NCBI RefSeq assembly: GCF_034087045.1
Contig: NZ_CP139247.1
Location: 868,001-932,000, forward strand
Length of the DNA: 64,000 nucleotides
From: Chitinophaga sancti
GTDB lineage: Bacteria; Bacteroidota; Bacteroidia; Chitinophagales; Chitinophagaceae
Direction of reading: 5' to 3'
Position numbers and translations under genes: made by a program. Positions 7,289 to 14,793 of the stretch are shown one piece after another. Below the pieces are notes generated by a model. It was not told where the DNA came from, did not search any database, and saw nothing but the letters and a program-made list of their open reading frames with translations. The stretch's first letter is position 1; every line of letters starts with the position of its first letter.

Positions 7289-7486
7289 TTAGTAGCCTGC
7301 TCCTTCGGTTTCTGCTTTTGTTTCGCTTGCGGAATCCTTAGTTGCCTGCTCCTTCAGTTTTCCCTGCGTCTTCACTTTCTGATCCCTTAGTAGCCTGTTT
7401 CTTCGGTTTTCCCTGCGTCATTCGCTTTCTAACCCCTTAGTTGCCTGCTCCTTCGGTTTTCCCTGCCTCATTCGTCTTCTCTGCTT
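7289..7486 (-). repeat. 49-50-bp tandem repeat, four copies, overlapping the gene end
   Basis: Units start (plus strand) at 7289, 7338, 7387 and 7437, each opening with TTAG, i.e. a TAA stop on the minus strand. Read leftward, successive units encode AGKTEGAGN-stop (the real gene tail), AGKTEETGY-stop, DAGKTEGAGN-stop and AETEGAGY-stop. The gene's 3' tail with its stop has been duplicated into the spacer before batA. Confidence 0.88.
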
Positions 7487-8423
7487 CCTTTGCTTTCTCC
7501 GCAGCGGGTTTGGTCCATTCCACAATATCAAATGCCTGCGACAGTGCGCGCTCATGCTCTTCAGGTGTAGGATGGAGCTTCGCAAATTTAGCCAGATCAG
7601 CTACCGTCAGCAGGTCTCTCAACCTGTCACGTTGCTGGTTCAGGACCGTCACTGGTTTGATGTGTTGAAGCAGTTCCTCGCTGGTTTGCTCCAGGGCAGG
7701 GATATTAAATTGCTGTTCGAAGTATGCGCGCAGTACGTCGGTGATGCGGGTATAATATTGCTTCACATCTCCCTGTTGCCACAGTTTCTCTTCTCTCAGC
7801 TGCTTCAGAGCCAGCAGTGCTACCTCGTAAGGTGGTACGGCAGGTGCTGCAGGTTTCACCACTACTTTCTTAGGACGGCTGCGGAAATATACCAACAATC
7901 CGATACCTATGATGATCACACTGAAACCAATAGCAAAGTACAGCCAGTAATCCCAGAAGTTCCAGGGTACAGAACGTACGGCTTTAATAGGTTTGAATGC
8001 CTTGGTAGTATCTACCGCAACGGTACCTACCTCTATGCGCAGTGAATCGGTGAAGGCTGAATCAGTCACCGCACCGTTATTCAGCACATCAAATTTTAAG
8101 GCAGGGAGGTCCCAGCTACCGCTGTCAAAGCTGGTGAGTACAAGGGTTTGTTGAAACACCTTGTTTCCATTGGCAGCAGAAGTATCGAGGCCGGTACGGC
8201 TGACAACTTCCCAGTGACTGAAGGAATCTGGTAATTGAGGGAATACGACATTGCCAACGCCCTGGTTAGGTACGGTGGCAGACAATATGAGTTTTACCTG
8301 CTCACCTATACGGATATGGTCTGTATCTGTACGGGCGCTTACCTGCACCTGGGCCTGCGAAGCAAACCCATAACCCAGCAATGCAAATAAAATAAGTGTT
8401 TTAACTATGATCTGTTTACCCAT
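7437..8423 (-). CDS. BatD-like envelope protein
   Basis: A 328-residue protein with a signal peptide (1-24, ending QAQ), a periplasmic immunoglobulin-like domain of BatD/oxygen-tolerance type (VSARTDTDHIRIGEQVKLILSA), one membrane segment (about 157-178, YWLYFAIGFSVIIIGIGLLV) followed by RSRPKK, and a cytoplasmic domain of about 115 residues with a helical region (YYTRITDVLRAYFEQQFNI) as in DUF4381-type proteins. The last 25 residues are a low-complexity Lys/Glu/Ala tail (KAKEAEKTNEAGKTEGAGN) that is also part of the tandem repeat continuing past the stop. It starts 24 bp after the DUF58 gene. Confidence 0.8.
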   Translation of the reverse strand: MGKQIIVKTLILFALLGYGFASQAQVQVSARTDTDHIRIGEQVKLILSATVPNQGVGNVVFPQLPDSFSHWEVVSRTGLDTSAANGNKVFQQTLVLTSFDSGSWDLPALKFDVLNNGAVTDSAFTDSLRIEVGTVAVDTTKAFKPIKAVRSVPWNFWDYWLYFAIGFSVIIIGIGLLVYFRSRPKKVVVKPAAPAVPPYEVALLALKQLREEKLWQQGDVKQYYTRITDVLRAYFEQQFNIPALEQTSEELLQHIKPVTVLNQQRDRLRDLLTVADLAKFAKLHPTPEEHERALSQAFDIVEWTKPAAEKAKEAEKTNEAGKTEGAGN

Positions 8424-8447
8424 GTTAATTTGCTCATCTTTAAACTA

Positions 8448-9335
8448 TCACCTGTTTGTAAAGAAGCCTTTTAAAGCCTTTACATAATCTTCATCCGTAC
8501 GAATGCTGATCAGGCTTGCACCACTCTTTTTGAAAGAATTGCTGCAATACTGTACGTGCTGCTGGAACTGTTGGGTATAATATTGCTGCACCTGTTTGTC
8601 AGAAGCATCTACCCATTGGCGTGCACCAGTTTCAGAATCCTGCATTTGTATCAGTCCTACCGGTGGCAGTTCTTTGTCACGCTGATCGTATACATGCACG
8701 CCTACCACATCGTGGCGTTTGGCTGCAATGTTCAGTGCATCCTGGTAGTCGCCTGTCAGGAAGTCGCTCAGCATAAATACAATGCTCTTTTTCTTTGTCG
8801 CATTGTTAAAGAAACGCAGTGTTTCCCTGATATTAGTGCCTTTGCGGGTAGGGGTAAAGGACAGCAGTTCGCGAATGATAAACAGGATATGGGATTTACC
8901 TTTCTTAGGCGGGATATATTTTTCCATACCGTCGCTGAAGAAGATCACCCCTACTTTATCATTGTTTTTGATCGCGGAGAAGGCCAGTACAGCGCAAAGC
9001 TCCGTGATCATACTCCGCTTGTTCTGCCGTACGGTACCGAAGAGGGAGCTTTCACTCACATCTACCAGCAACATTACGGTGAGCTCACGTTCTTCTTCGA
9101 AAACCTTGATGAAGGGATGATTTAAACGGGCAGTCACATTCCAGTCGATAGCCCGCACATCGTCGCCCACCTGGTAATCGCGCACCTCACTGAAAGACAT
9201 ACCACGACCCTTGAAGGCGCTGTGATATTCGCCCGCAAAGATGTGATTGGAGAGACCTTTGGTCTTGATCTCTATCTGCCTGACTTTCTTAAGTATTTCT
9301 GCAGTATCCACCGGTTGTACATTAACGTTTAACAA
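8448..9335 (-). CDS. DUF58 vWA-like protein of the MoxR operon
   Basis: A 295-residue DUF58 protein. The signature GRGMSFSEVRDYQVGDDVRAIDWNVTAR is present near 43-72, followed by a vWA-like fold with LLVDVSES as the degenerate metal-site motif. No membrane segment is evident. No ATG exists before the conserved region; the open frame begins stop-CAA-ACA-GTT-TTG, so TTG at 9335 is the likely start. It lies 24 bp downstream of moxR and is expected to work with that AAA+ ATPase. Confidence 0.9.
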   Translation of the reverse strand: MLNVNVQPVDTAEILKKVRQIEIKTKGLSNHIFAGEYHSAFKGRGMSFSEVRDYQVGDDVRAIDWNVTARLNHPFIKVFEEERELTVMLLVDVSESSLFGTVRQNKRSMITELCAVLAFSAIKNNDKVGVIFFSDGMEKYIPPKKGKSHILFIIRELLSFTPTRKGTNIRETLRFFNNATKKKSIVFMLSDFLTGDYQDALNIAAKRHDVVGVHVYDQRDKELPPVGLIQMQDSETGARQWVDASDKQVQQYYTQQFQQHVQYCSNSFKKSGASLISIRTDEDYVKALKGFFTNR

Positions 9336-9359
9336 AACTGTTTGCTACATAGGGGCCGA

Positions 9360-10361
9360 TTAAGGTACTTCTACAGCATTCAGAATTTCGCTCAGGATGT
9401 TTTCGCTGGTTACGTTTTCCGCTTCCGCTTCGTAAGTAAGCCCTACACGGTGACGCATTACGTCGAAGCAGATGCTGCGAACGTCTTCAGGAATTACATA
9501 TCCGCGACGTTTCATGAAGGCATAAGCTTTAGCAGCCATTGCCAGGTTGATGCTCGCTCTTGGAGAACCACCATAAGCGATGAGCGGTTTCAGTTTCTGC
9601 AGTTTGTATTCTTCAGGATTACGGGTAGCGAATACGATATCGAGGATATAGCGTTCGATCTTTTCATCCATGTATACTTCACGTACCAGGTCGCGTGCCT
9701 TCATAATGTCGGCAGGCTGAATGATGGGATTGATCTTTTGGGAAGGCTGAGGGTTCAGGTTCTGACGGATGATCAGTCGCTCTTCTTCCCTGGTAGGATA
9801 ACCGATCACCACTTTGAGCATAAAACGGTCTACCTGTGCTTCTGGCAGTGTATAAGTACCTTCCTGCTCGATTGGGTTCTGGGTAGCCAGTACCAGGAAA
9901 GGCTCTTCCAGTTTGAAAGTAGTATCACCGATAGTGATCTGTCTTTCCTGCATTGCTTCCAGCAGGGCACTCTGCACTTTTGCAGGGGCACGGTTGATCT
10001 CATCCGCCAGGATAAAGTTGGCGAAGATAGGACCGCGTCTTACCACAAATTCATTCTTTTGCTGGTTGTATATCATAGTACCGATCACGTCCGCAGGCAG
10101 AAGGTCCGGTGTAAACTGAATACGGCTGAATTTACCGTTAATGGCAGAAGAGAGGGATTTAATAGACAGGGTTTTTGCCAGACCGGGTACACCTTCCAGC
10201 AATACGTGGCCTTGTGCCAGCAGCCCTATCAACAGTCTTTCTACCATGTAACGCTGCCCTACGATGACTTTGCCCAGTTCGAGGTTCAGCAGGTCTACAA
10301 ATGCGCTGGCCTCGTGGATTTTTTCATTTAGTTGACGAATATCATACGAAGTATTCTCCAT
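9360..10361 (-). CDS. moxR: MoxR-family AAA+ ATPase
   Basis: A 333-residue MoxR ATPase. Walker A is GVPGLAKT (57-64), Walker B ends in ADE (119-121) followed by INRAPAK, and sensor 1 is in ATQNP. The C-terminal lid domain is complete (SPRASINLAMAAKAYAFMKRRGYVIPEDV). First gene of the operon with DUF58, BatD-like and BatA genes. Family members are thought to remodel or activate partners that carry vWA domains, which three downstream gene products supply or contact. Confidence 0.95.
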   Translation of the reverse strand: MENTSYDIRQLNEKIHEASAFVDLLNLELGKVIVGQRYMVERLLIGLLAQGHVLLEGVPGLAKTLSIKSLSSAINGKFSRIQFTPDLLPADVIGTMIYNQQKNEFVVRRGPIFANFILADEINRAPAKVQSALLEAMQERQITIGDTTFKLEEPFLVLATQNPIEQEGTYTLPEAQVDRFMLKVVIGYPTREEERLIIRQNLNPQPSQKINPIIQPADIMKARDLVREVYMDEKIERYILDIVFATRNPEEYKLQKLKPLIAYGGSPRASINLAMAAKAYAFMKRRGYVIPEDVRSICFDVMRHRVGLTYEAEAENVTSENILSEILNAVEVP

Positions 10362-10460
10362 GCTTATTTATTATTTACAAGTTTGCTAAAGTAAAACTTT
10401 CTGCCAGTAAAACACCGCCAGACAAGCAGATATGGCCGTTAAAATGCTGTTAAGAATAGA

Positions 10461-10525
10461 ATTACAAATTAAAATTTACAAATTACGATATGGCACTCAG
10501 ATACATACATTTTTTAATTTGTAAT
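10461..10525. repeat. AT-rich inverted repeat, 14-bp arms
   Basis: ATTACAAATTAAAA (10461-10474) pairs exactly with 10512-10525. It lies in the 284-bp divergent spacer between moxR and the 113-residue gene; it could be a regulatory site or a small decayed element. Confidence 0.55.
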
Positions 10526-10602
10526 CCTTGCATTATAAATAACGTATGTGACCCCCAAATTAATAAAGCCGGCGCATATTTATATCATCTTTTTTTATAA
10601 CG

Positions 10603-10610
10603 TACATTTG
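10603..10610 (+). promoter_or_regulatory. Bacteroidota -7 promoter element
   Basis: TACATTTG, an exact TAnnTTTG match, 35 bp upstream of the ATG at 10646. Confidence 0.55.
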
Positions 10611-10645
10611 CAGGGATAGAAGGTTCATAATTAAATAATTATAAA

Positions 10646-10987
10646 ATGGCAGAGGAATTTGAGCAGCAATGGAAAAGGGTGCTGGATATGTTCACAGAGC
10701 GATTTGGGAAAACCCCTAACATGGAAGCAATTCTCTTTTTAATAGGTGCACAGGAACTGGGAAACATGAAGACGAAGTGGACAAAGGAGCAGAAACAGGA
10801 TCTTATGCATGTGGCAACATGTACTTTATTGAGTCAAAGCGGGTATTTTGAACTACAAGGGTATGACAATGATGGTTGGCCACATTTCAAAGAAGCACAA
10901 CCAGTACCCAAAATGAGTATGCAAGAACAGGAAAGATTTTTGCAGGAGCATATTATTGCATACTTTGACGATCAGGAGGGACGGTAA
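10646..10987 (+). CDS. Conserved hypothetical protein (113 aa)
   Basis: A small acidic soluble protein with no signal peptide, membrane segment or recognised enzymatic motif. It begins MAEEFEQQWKRVLDMFTERF and contains a helical stretch with the conserved-looking KEQKQDLMHVATCTLLSQ, ending YFDDQEGR. Its own -7 box and clear codon structure support it being real. I believe similar proteins occur across Bacteroidota, but no function is known to me. The downstream GNAT gene follows after 37 bp. Confidence 0.75.
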   Translation: MAEEFEQQWKRVLDMFTERFGKTPNMEAILFLIGAQELGNMKTKWTKEQKQDLMHVATCTLLSQSGYFELQGYDNDGWPHFKEAQPVPKMSMQEQERFLQEHIIAYFDDQEGR

Positions 10988-11024
10988 AATTCCCTCCCTG
11001 ATATAAATTACACACACCCTGGCT

Positions 11025-11555
11025 ATGGATACATCATTACACGTTGTGCCCGTTTCTACTGAGTTGCTGGATTTACTGGTGATGCTTGAGCAGCGGACGT
11101 TTACTGAAACATTTGTTCATCAATACAACCCGGCGGACTTTAACGCTTTTATGGAAGAGAAAAAATCCAGGAAGGCACTAACAGCTGAAATGGCGGCCCC
11201 TGGCTGTTTATATTACATTCTGTACGAAGGTACCTCACCCGCGGGTTTTCTGAAACTCAATTTACACAAGCAGCCGGATCATAACGGTCCCCTGGATCCC
11301 GCCCCTGTCATGGAGCTGGAAAAGATCTATGTGCTGAAAGCATTTCAGGGTATGAAAGCCGGGCAGTTCCTGCTGGACTACGCGCAGGAAGTAGCGGTGC
11401 AACATGGCGTAAAAACCATCTGGCTTGGGGTTTGGGAGTACAACACGAAGGCGTATCAATTCTACGAGAAGAATGGTTTTGAAAAATTCGGTAGCCATAT
11501 CTTCATGATGGGGAATCAGGAAGATACTGACTGGCTGCTGCGCAAACAACTCTAA
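11025..11555 (+). CDS. GNAT-family N-acetyltransferase
   Basis: A 176-residue Gcn5-related acetyltransferase. The acetyl-CoA region is at about 101-125 (MELEKIYVLKAFQGMKAGQFLLDYA), where the usual QxxGxG/A loop is QGMKAG, and the closing motif is WLGVWEYNTKAYQFYEKNGFEKFG (about 130-153). The arrangement resembles PaiA/spermidine-type acetyltransferases, but the acceptor is not known. It precedes a cyclophilin gene by 16 bp. Confidence 0.88.
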   Translation: MDTSLHVVPVSTELLDLLVMLEQRTFTETFVHQYNPADFNAFMEEKKSRKALTAEMAAPGCLYYILYEGTSPAGFLKLNLHKQPDHNGPLDPAPVMELEKIYVLKAFQGMKAGQFLLDYAQEVAVQHGVKTIWLGVWEYNTKAYQFYEKNGFEKFGSHIFMMGNQEDTDWLLRKQL

Positions 11556-11571
11556 AATAATCATACACCCC

Positions 11572-12231
11572 ATGAAACGATTGCTACTCTTTGTGTGTAT
11601 AATACTCACACTTCCCGCTATGGCTGCTAAAAACCGGAAGGTAAAGATCATTACTCCATATGGCACGATGGTGATCGAGCTGTATAACATCACACCAAAG
11701 CACAGGGATAATTTTATCAGGCTGGCTAAACACCACTTCTATGACAGTACGTTATTCCACAGAGTGATCAAAGGATTTATGATACAGGGCGGCGACCCTG
11801 ATTCAAAGCATGCGGCAAAGGGAGCAATGCTCGGTAATGGAGATGTGAACTACACGATTCCCGCAGAGTTTCAGCTGAACCTGTATCACAAAAAAGGTGC
11901 ACTGGCTGCAGCAAGAGATAACAATCCTGCAAAAGCAAGTTCAGGATGCCAGTTTTATATCGTGCAGGGGAAAGTGTGGACAGATGAGGAGCTCGACAAA
12001 CTGGAGAAGGGTAGGCTAGGGGGGGGGAAGATTCCCGTGGACCAGCGCGAATACTATAAAAAGTACGGAGGCACACCACAACTGGATCAGAGCTACACGG
12101 TGTTTGGTCAGGTTCTGGAAGGCCTGGACGTGATCGATAAGATCGCAGCAATAAAGACAGATGGTAATGACAGACCACAGGAAGATGTGGCAATGAAGGT
12201 AAGAGTGGTGAAGAAATTTTTGTTCTTTTAG
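11572..12231 (+). CDS. Secreted cyclophilin-type peptidyl-prolyl isomerase
   Basis: A 219-residue cyclophilin with an N-terminal signal peptide ([19 protein letters not shown]), so it should fold proteins in the periplasm. Active-site sequence [15 protein letters not shown] has the catalytic R64, and the substrate-binding SSGCQFYIV follows. A loop insertion (about 137-170) contains a Gly-Gly-Gly coded by a run of nine G (12019-12027), a tract prone to slippage that would truncate the protein. Confidence 0.93.
   Translation: MKRLLLFVCIILTLPAMAAKNRKVKIITPYGTMVIELYNITPKHRDNFIRLAKHHFYDSTLFHRVIKGFMIQGGDPDSKHAAKGAMLGNGDVNYTIPAEFQLNLYHKKGALAAARDNNPAKASSGCQFYIVQGKVWTDEELDKLEKGRLGGGKIPVDQREYYKKYGGTPQLDQSYTVFGQVLEGLDVIDKIAAIKTDGNDRPQEDVAMKVRVVKKFLFF
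12019..12027 (+). repeat. Nine-G homopolymer inside a coding sequence
   Basis: CTA-GGG-GGG-GGG-AAG in frame within the cyclophilin gene. A gain or loss of one G would shift the frame in the middle of the protein. Confidence 0.9.
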
Positions 12232-12268
12232 GTTTTCCTTAATTTTACCCCTTAAAATCAAACTTGCC

Positions 12269-12649
12269 ATGAATTTTCCGTCAAATCTGCGTTACACCAA
12301 AGATCACGAATGGGTGTTACTGGAAGGTAATACAGCTACTATCGGTATCACTGAATTCGCTCAGCGTGAACTGGGAGATATCGTATTTGTAGACATTCCT
12401 ACCGTTGGTAAAACACTGAATGCAGAAGAAGTATTCGGTACTGTGGAAGCAGTAAAGACTGTGTCTGACCTGTTCCTGCCAGTAAAAGGTACTGTAAATG
12501 AAATCAATTCTGAGCTGGATGGCTCACCTGAACTGGTGAACAGCGATCCATATGGCGAAGGATGGATGATCAAGATGACAGTATCTAACCCTGCAGATGT
12601 AGACGGACTGCTGGATGCAGCTGCCTATCAGGCACTTGTTGGCGAATAA
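12269..12649 (+). CDS. gcvH: Glycine cleavage system H protein
   Basis: A 126-residue lipoyl carrier protein that shuttles the aminomethyl group between the P, T and L proteins of the glycine cleavage system. The lipoylated lysine is K63 in [11 protein letters not shown], and the flanking glycines are normal ([21 protein letters not shown]). Full length. The other gcv genes are not in this window. An inverted repeat ending the transcript follows at 12682-12726. Confidence 0.96.
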   Translation: MNFPSNLRYTKDHEWVLLEGNTATIGITEFAQRELGDIVFVDIPTVGKTLNAEEVFGTVEAVKTVSDLFLPVKGTVNEINSELDGSPELVNSDPYGEGWMIKMTVSNPADVDGLLDAAAYQALVGE

Positions 12650-12681
12650 GTCCAATAATTAATAAAAGGTTAAAAAAGTAG

Positions 12682-12726
12682 AGGTATAAGGTGCAAAGTT
12701 GGGAACGACTTTTGAACCTTATACCT
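12682..12726 (+). terminator. Imperfect hairpin after gcvH
   Basis: AGGTATAAGGT (12682-12692) pairs with ACCTTATACCT (12716-12726), with further partial pairing inside; TTTAT follows. It probably ends the gcvH transcript. Confidence 0.6.
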
Positions 12727-12772
12727 TTATGATTATTAATATTTACCCTAAAAACAATTGGACGTGCCAGCA

Positions 12773-13156
12773 ATGAGGATTATCAGATACTATTGGCCTG
12801 CTATATTATGGATATTGCTGGTGTTATATTTATGTACTATACCCGGAGATAAGATCCCCAGGGATCCTTTCTATGAGAAAATACATATGGACAAGATCGT
12901 TCACCTGGGATTGTTTGGTTGTACGGTACTCCTGTTGTGTATAGGCTATTACAGAAGTAAAGGACATATTTCGGCGCTTACACTGACGCTGTTCTGGTTC
13001 ACAGCAGCAGCATATGGTTTAGCCATTGAGTTTATTCAAAAATACTGGGCGGTAGATCGCAGCTTCGATATGATCGACGCCGTAGCCGATTCTATAGGCG
13101 CCATGTGCGGGATCATTGCTTTCTTATTTATACGAAAGTGGTGGTTGAAAAAATAA
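12773..13156 (+). CDS. VanZ-like membrane protein
   Basis: A 127-residue protein with about four membrane segments (about 5-22, 41-57, 68-86, 106-122) and the VanZ-like signature of charged loop residues: PGDKIPRDPFYEKIHMDKIVHLGLFG and EFIQKYWAVDRSFDMIDAVADSIGA. Start ATG 12773 (MRIIRYYWPAILW) is preferred over an in-frame TTG five codons upstream. VanZ confers low-level teicoplanin resistance in enterococci; the generic family role is unknown. The gene lies immediately upstream of the IS110 region. Confidence 0.85.
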   Translation: MRIIRYYWPAILWILLVLYLCTIPGDKIPRDPFYEKIHMDKIVHLGLFGCTVLLLCIGYYRSKGHISALTLTLFWFTAAAYGLAIEFIQKYWAVDRSFDMIDAVADSIGAMCGIIAFLFIRKWWLKK

Positions 13157-13157
13157 T

Positions 13158-13322
13158 AAAAACATTCATGAAATGAGGTTATTCACCAACGGGGATGAAA
13201 ACCATTTTCAGAAAAAACATTCATGAAAGAAGTAATTCTCCAACTGAGAATGAAAAACATTTTCAAAGAAAACCCTCATGAACCGAATTCACAAACGACT
13301 ATGAAAATGGTGGTACCTTCGA
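13158..13322 (+). repeat. 55-bp direct repeat, three diverged copies
   Basis: Units share AAAACATTCATGAA followed by a variable part and ATGAAAA-CATTTTC; the CATG cores are at 13167-13170, 13222-13225 and 13277-13280, spaced exactly 55 bp. Non-coding, between the VanZ-like gene and the IS110 transposase; it may belong to the left end of the element. Confidence 0.8.
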
Positions 13323-13337
13323 CAAAAGTACTACCAT
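13307..13337 (+). promoter_or_regulatory. Hairpin over the transposase start codon
   Basis: ATGGTGGTAC (13307-13316) pairs with GTACTACCAT (13328-13337) with one G-U type mismatch. The 3' arm contains the first two bases of the start ATG (13336-13338), so pairing would hide the initiation site. Confidence 0.5.
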
Positions 13338-14565
13338 GGAACAATCACATATCAGTTTTGAACAGGTTGTGAGTCGTGGCTGTGGCCTCGATGTTCACCA
13401 GGAGAATGTAGTAGCTACCATCAGGGGTGATAATTTGCAGGAACAAACCCGCACTTTTAGCACCTTCACAAGTTCACTTAAGGACCTGGTAGCCTGGTTG
13501 GAAGAATCGGGCATTACACATGTCGCAATGGAGAGCACGGGTGTTTACTGGAAGCCTGTTTTTAATATACTAGAACCTCACTTTGAACTTATTTTGGTCA
13601 ATGCCCGGCATATTAAATATGTGCCGGGTCATAAGACTGATCGTAATGACAGTGCCTGGATTGCAAAATTATTGCTAAGCGGGCTACTAAAAGGAAGTTT
13701 TATTCCACCCCAATACACTCGTGAATTACGGGAATTGTACCGATACAAACGTAAAGTAATAGGCCAACGCTCCAGTGAATATAACCGATTACAGAACATT
13801 TTAGAGACTGCCAATATCAAATTGAGCAGCGTTGTCAGTGATGTGTTCGGCATAAGCGGCTGGTCAATGATCTCTGCTATTATTGATGGAGAACAGGATC
13901 CCATGATATTGGCCAATCTGGCCAAAGGTAGGCTCAAAATCAAGAAGCAAGAACTTATTCTTGCTTTAGAAGGTAATCTTAATGAGCATCACCGTTTTAT
14001 GCTCAACCTGTCTAAAGCTGCTATCTTACAGCTAAATGAACTGCTTTGTCAGGTAGATAACCGTATTGATCAGTACTTAAGAAAATGGGAAGAAGAAGTA
14101 AAATTACTTCAGACTATTCCCGGAGTACAAAAACAAACAGCTACAGCCATCTTAGCCGAAATAGGTACAGATATGCATGCCTTCCCAAATCAGCATCATT
14201 TAGCCAGTTGGTGTGGCTTATGTCCGGGTAATAATGAAAGTGCCGGAAAAAAGAAAAGTGAACGTATCAATCATGGCAACAGTTCTCTTAAAACAGCACT
14301 GGTGGAGGCGGCCTGGGCCGCTGTACATACAAAGGAATCTTATCTGAAAAGAAGATATTACTCTTTAAGTGTGCGAAGAGGTAAAAAACGTGCTCTTATC
14401 GCCATTGCACACAAAATCCTCATTGCCACTTATTTTATACTCAAAAATAGAGTGCCATATATGGAACCGGATAATCAGGAGTGGCTTAAAAAAAGAAAGC
14501 AGGCGCAGATAAATAATTATCTCAGGCGCCTGCGCGAGCTTGAGGCATTACCCCCATCTCAATAA
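13336..14565 (+). CDS. IS110-family transposase (DEDD recombinase)
   Basis: A 409-residue IS110-type recombinase. The N-terminal RuvC-like DEDD domain shows D19 (GLDVH), E66 (MESTGVYW), D102 and D105 (KTDRNDSAW). After a helical linker come a helix-hairpin-helix (IPGVQKQTATAILAEIG, 261-277) and the Tnp_20 domain with the nucleophile serine S302 (PGNNESAGKKKSERINHGN). All catalytic residues are present and the frame is intact, so it looks active. IS110 enzymes are guided by a bridge RNA encoded in the element's non-coding end. Neither the exact termini nor the IS110 versus IS1111 subgroup can be set from sequence alone. Confidence 0.95.
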   Translation: MEQSHISFEQVVSRGCGLDVHQENVVATIRGDNLQEQTRTFSTFTSSLKDLVAWLEESGITHVAMESTGVYWKPVFNILEPHFELILVNARHIKYVPGHKTDRNDSAWIAKLLLSGLLKGSFIPPQYTRELRELYRYKRKVIGQRSSEYNRLQNILETANIKLSSVVSDVFGISGWSMISAIIDGEQDPMILANLAKGRLKIKKQELILALEGNLNEHHRFMLNLSKAAILQLNELLCQVDNRIDQYLRKWEEEVKLLQTIPGVQKQTATAILAEIGTDMHAFPNQHHLASWCGLCPGNNESAGKKKSERINHGNSSLKTALVEAAWAAVHTKESYLKRRYYSLSVRRGKKRALIAIAHKILIATYFILKNRVPYMEPDNQEWLKKRKQAQINNYLRRLRELEALPPSQ

Positions 14566-14632
14566 GATTACTAAGTTACAAAAATCGACCTCTTATTGGT
14601 GCTTTTTAAGCCTGTAAAGAAAACTGATTTAA

Positions 14633-14694
14633 GACTCTAAGTACAAACGATTGTTGCTATAAGCACGAAATGAAAATTTTAAGCATATAGAGTC
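14633..14694. other. Structured non-coding segment downstream of IS110 transposase
   Basis: GACTCTA (14633-14639) pairs with TAGAGTC (14688-14694), enclosing a further self-complementary AT-rich stretch. If the element is of the IS1111 subgroup, its guide RNA would be expected on this side. Weak evidence. Confidence 0.25.
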
Positions 14695-14733
14695 ATATCA
14701 AAATTATGACACAGACTAACTATTTTCAATGAA

Positions 14734-14765
14734 AAAAAGGCCGTATCCAACGATACGGCCTTTTT
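14734..14765 (-). terminator. Terminator for the OmpA-family gene
   Basis: AAAAAGGCCGTATC (14734-14747) pairs exactly with 14752-14765; the T run is on both sides, so it can stop transcription from either direction. Confidence 0.88.
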
Positions 14766-14793
14766 CATATATATGTGTATGAAGGAAATCTTA

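Larger units (their letters stand above)
13158..14733 (+). mobile_element. IS110-family insertion sequence, approximate limits
   Basis: Covers the transposase plus non-coding flanks of about 180 bp upstream (three 55-bp repeats and a start-codon hairpin) and about 165 bp downstream (14566-14733). IS110 elements lack long terminal inverted repeats, so the ends are a guess: they lie after the VanZ-like stop (13156) and before the OmpA terminator (14734). Both neighbours are intact. Confidence 0.6.

Noticed and set aside
9342..10331. Long open frame (329 codons) on the plus strand opposite moxR
   Set aside because: It lies exactly antisense to a strongly conserved ATPase gene; its translation has no recognisable domain and is rich in Tyr/Phe/Gln as expected for a reverse-frame shadow.
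13158..13322. Three spaced repeats that could be taken for a CRISPR array
   Set aside because: The repeated parts are diverged and similarity extends across the whole 55-bp unit; there are no unique spacers and no cas genes.
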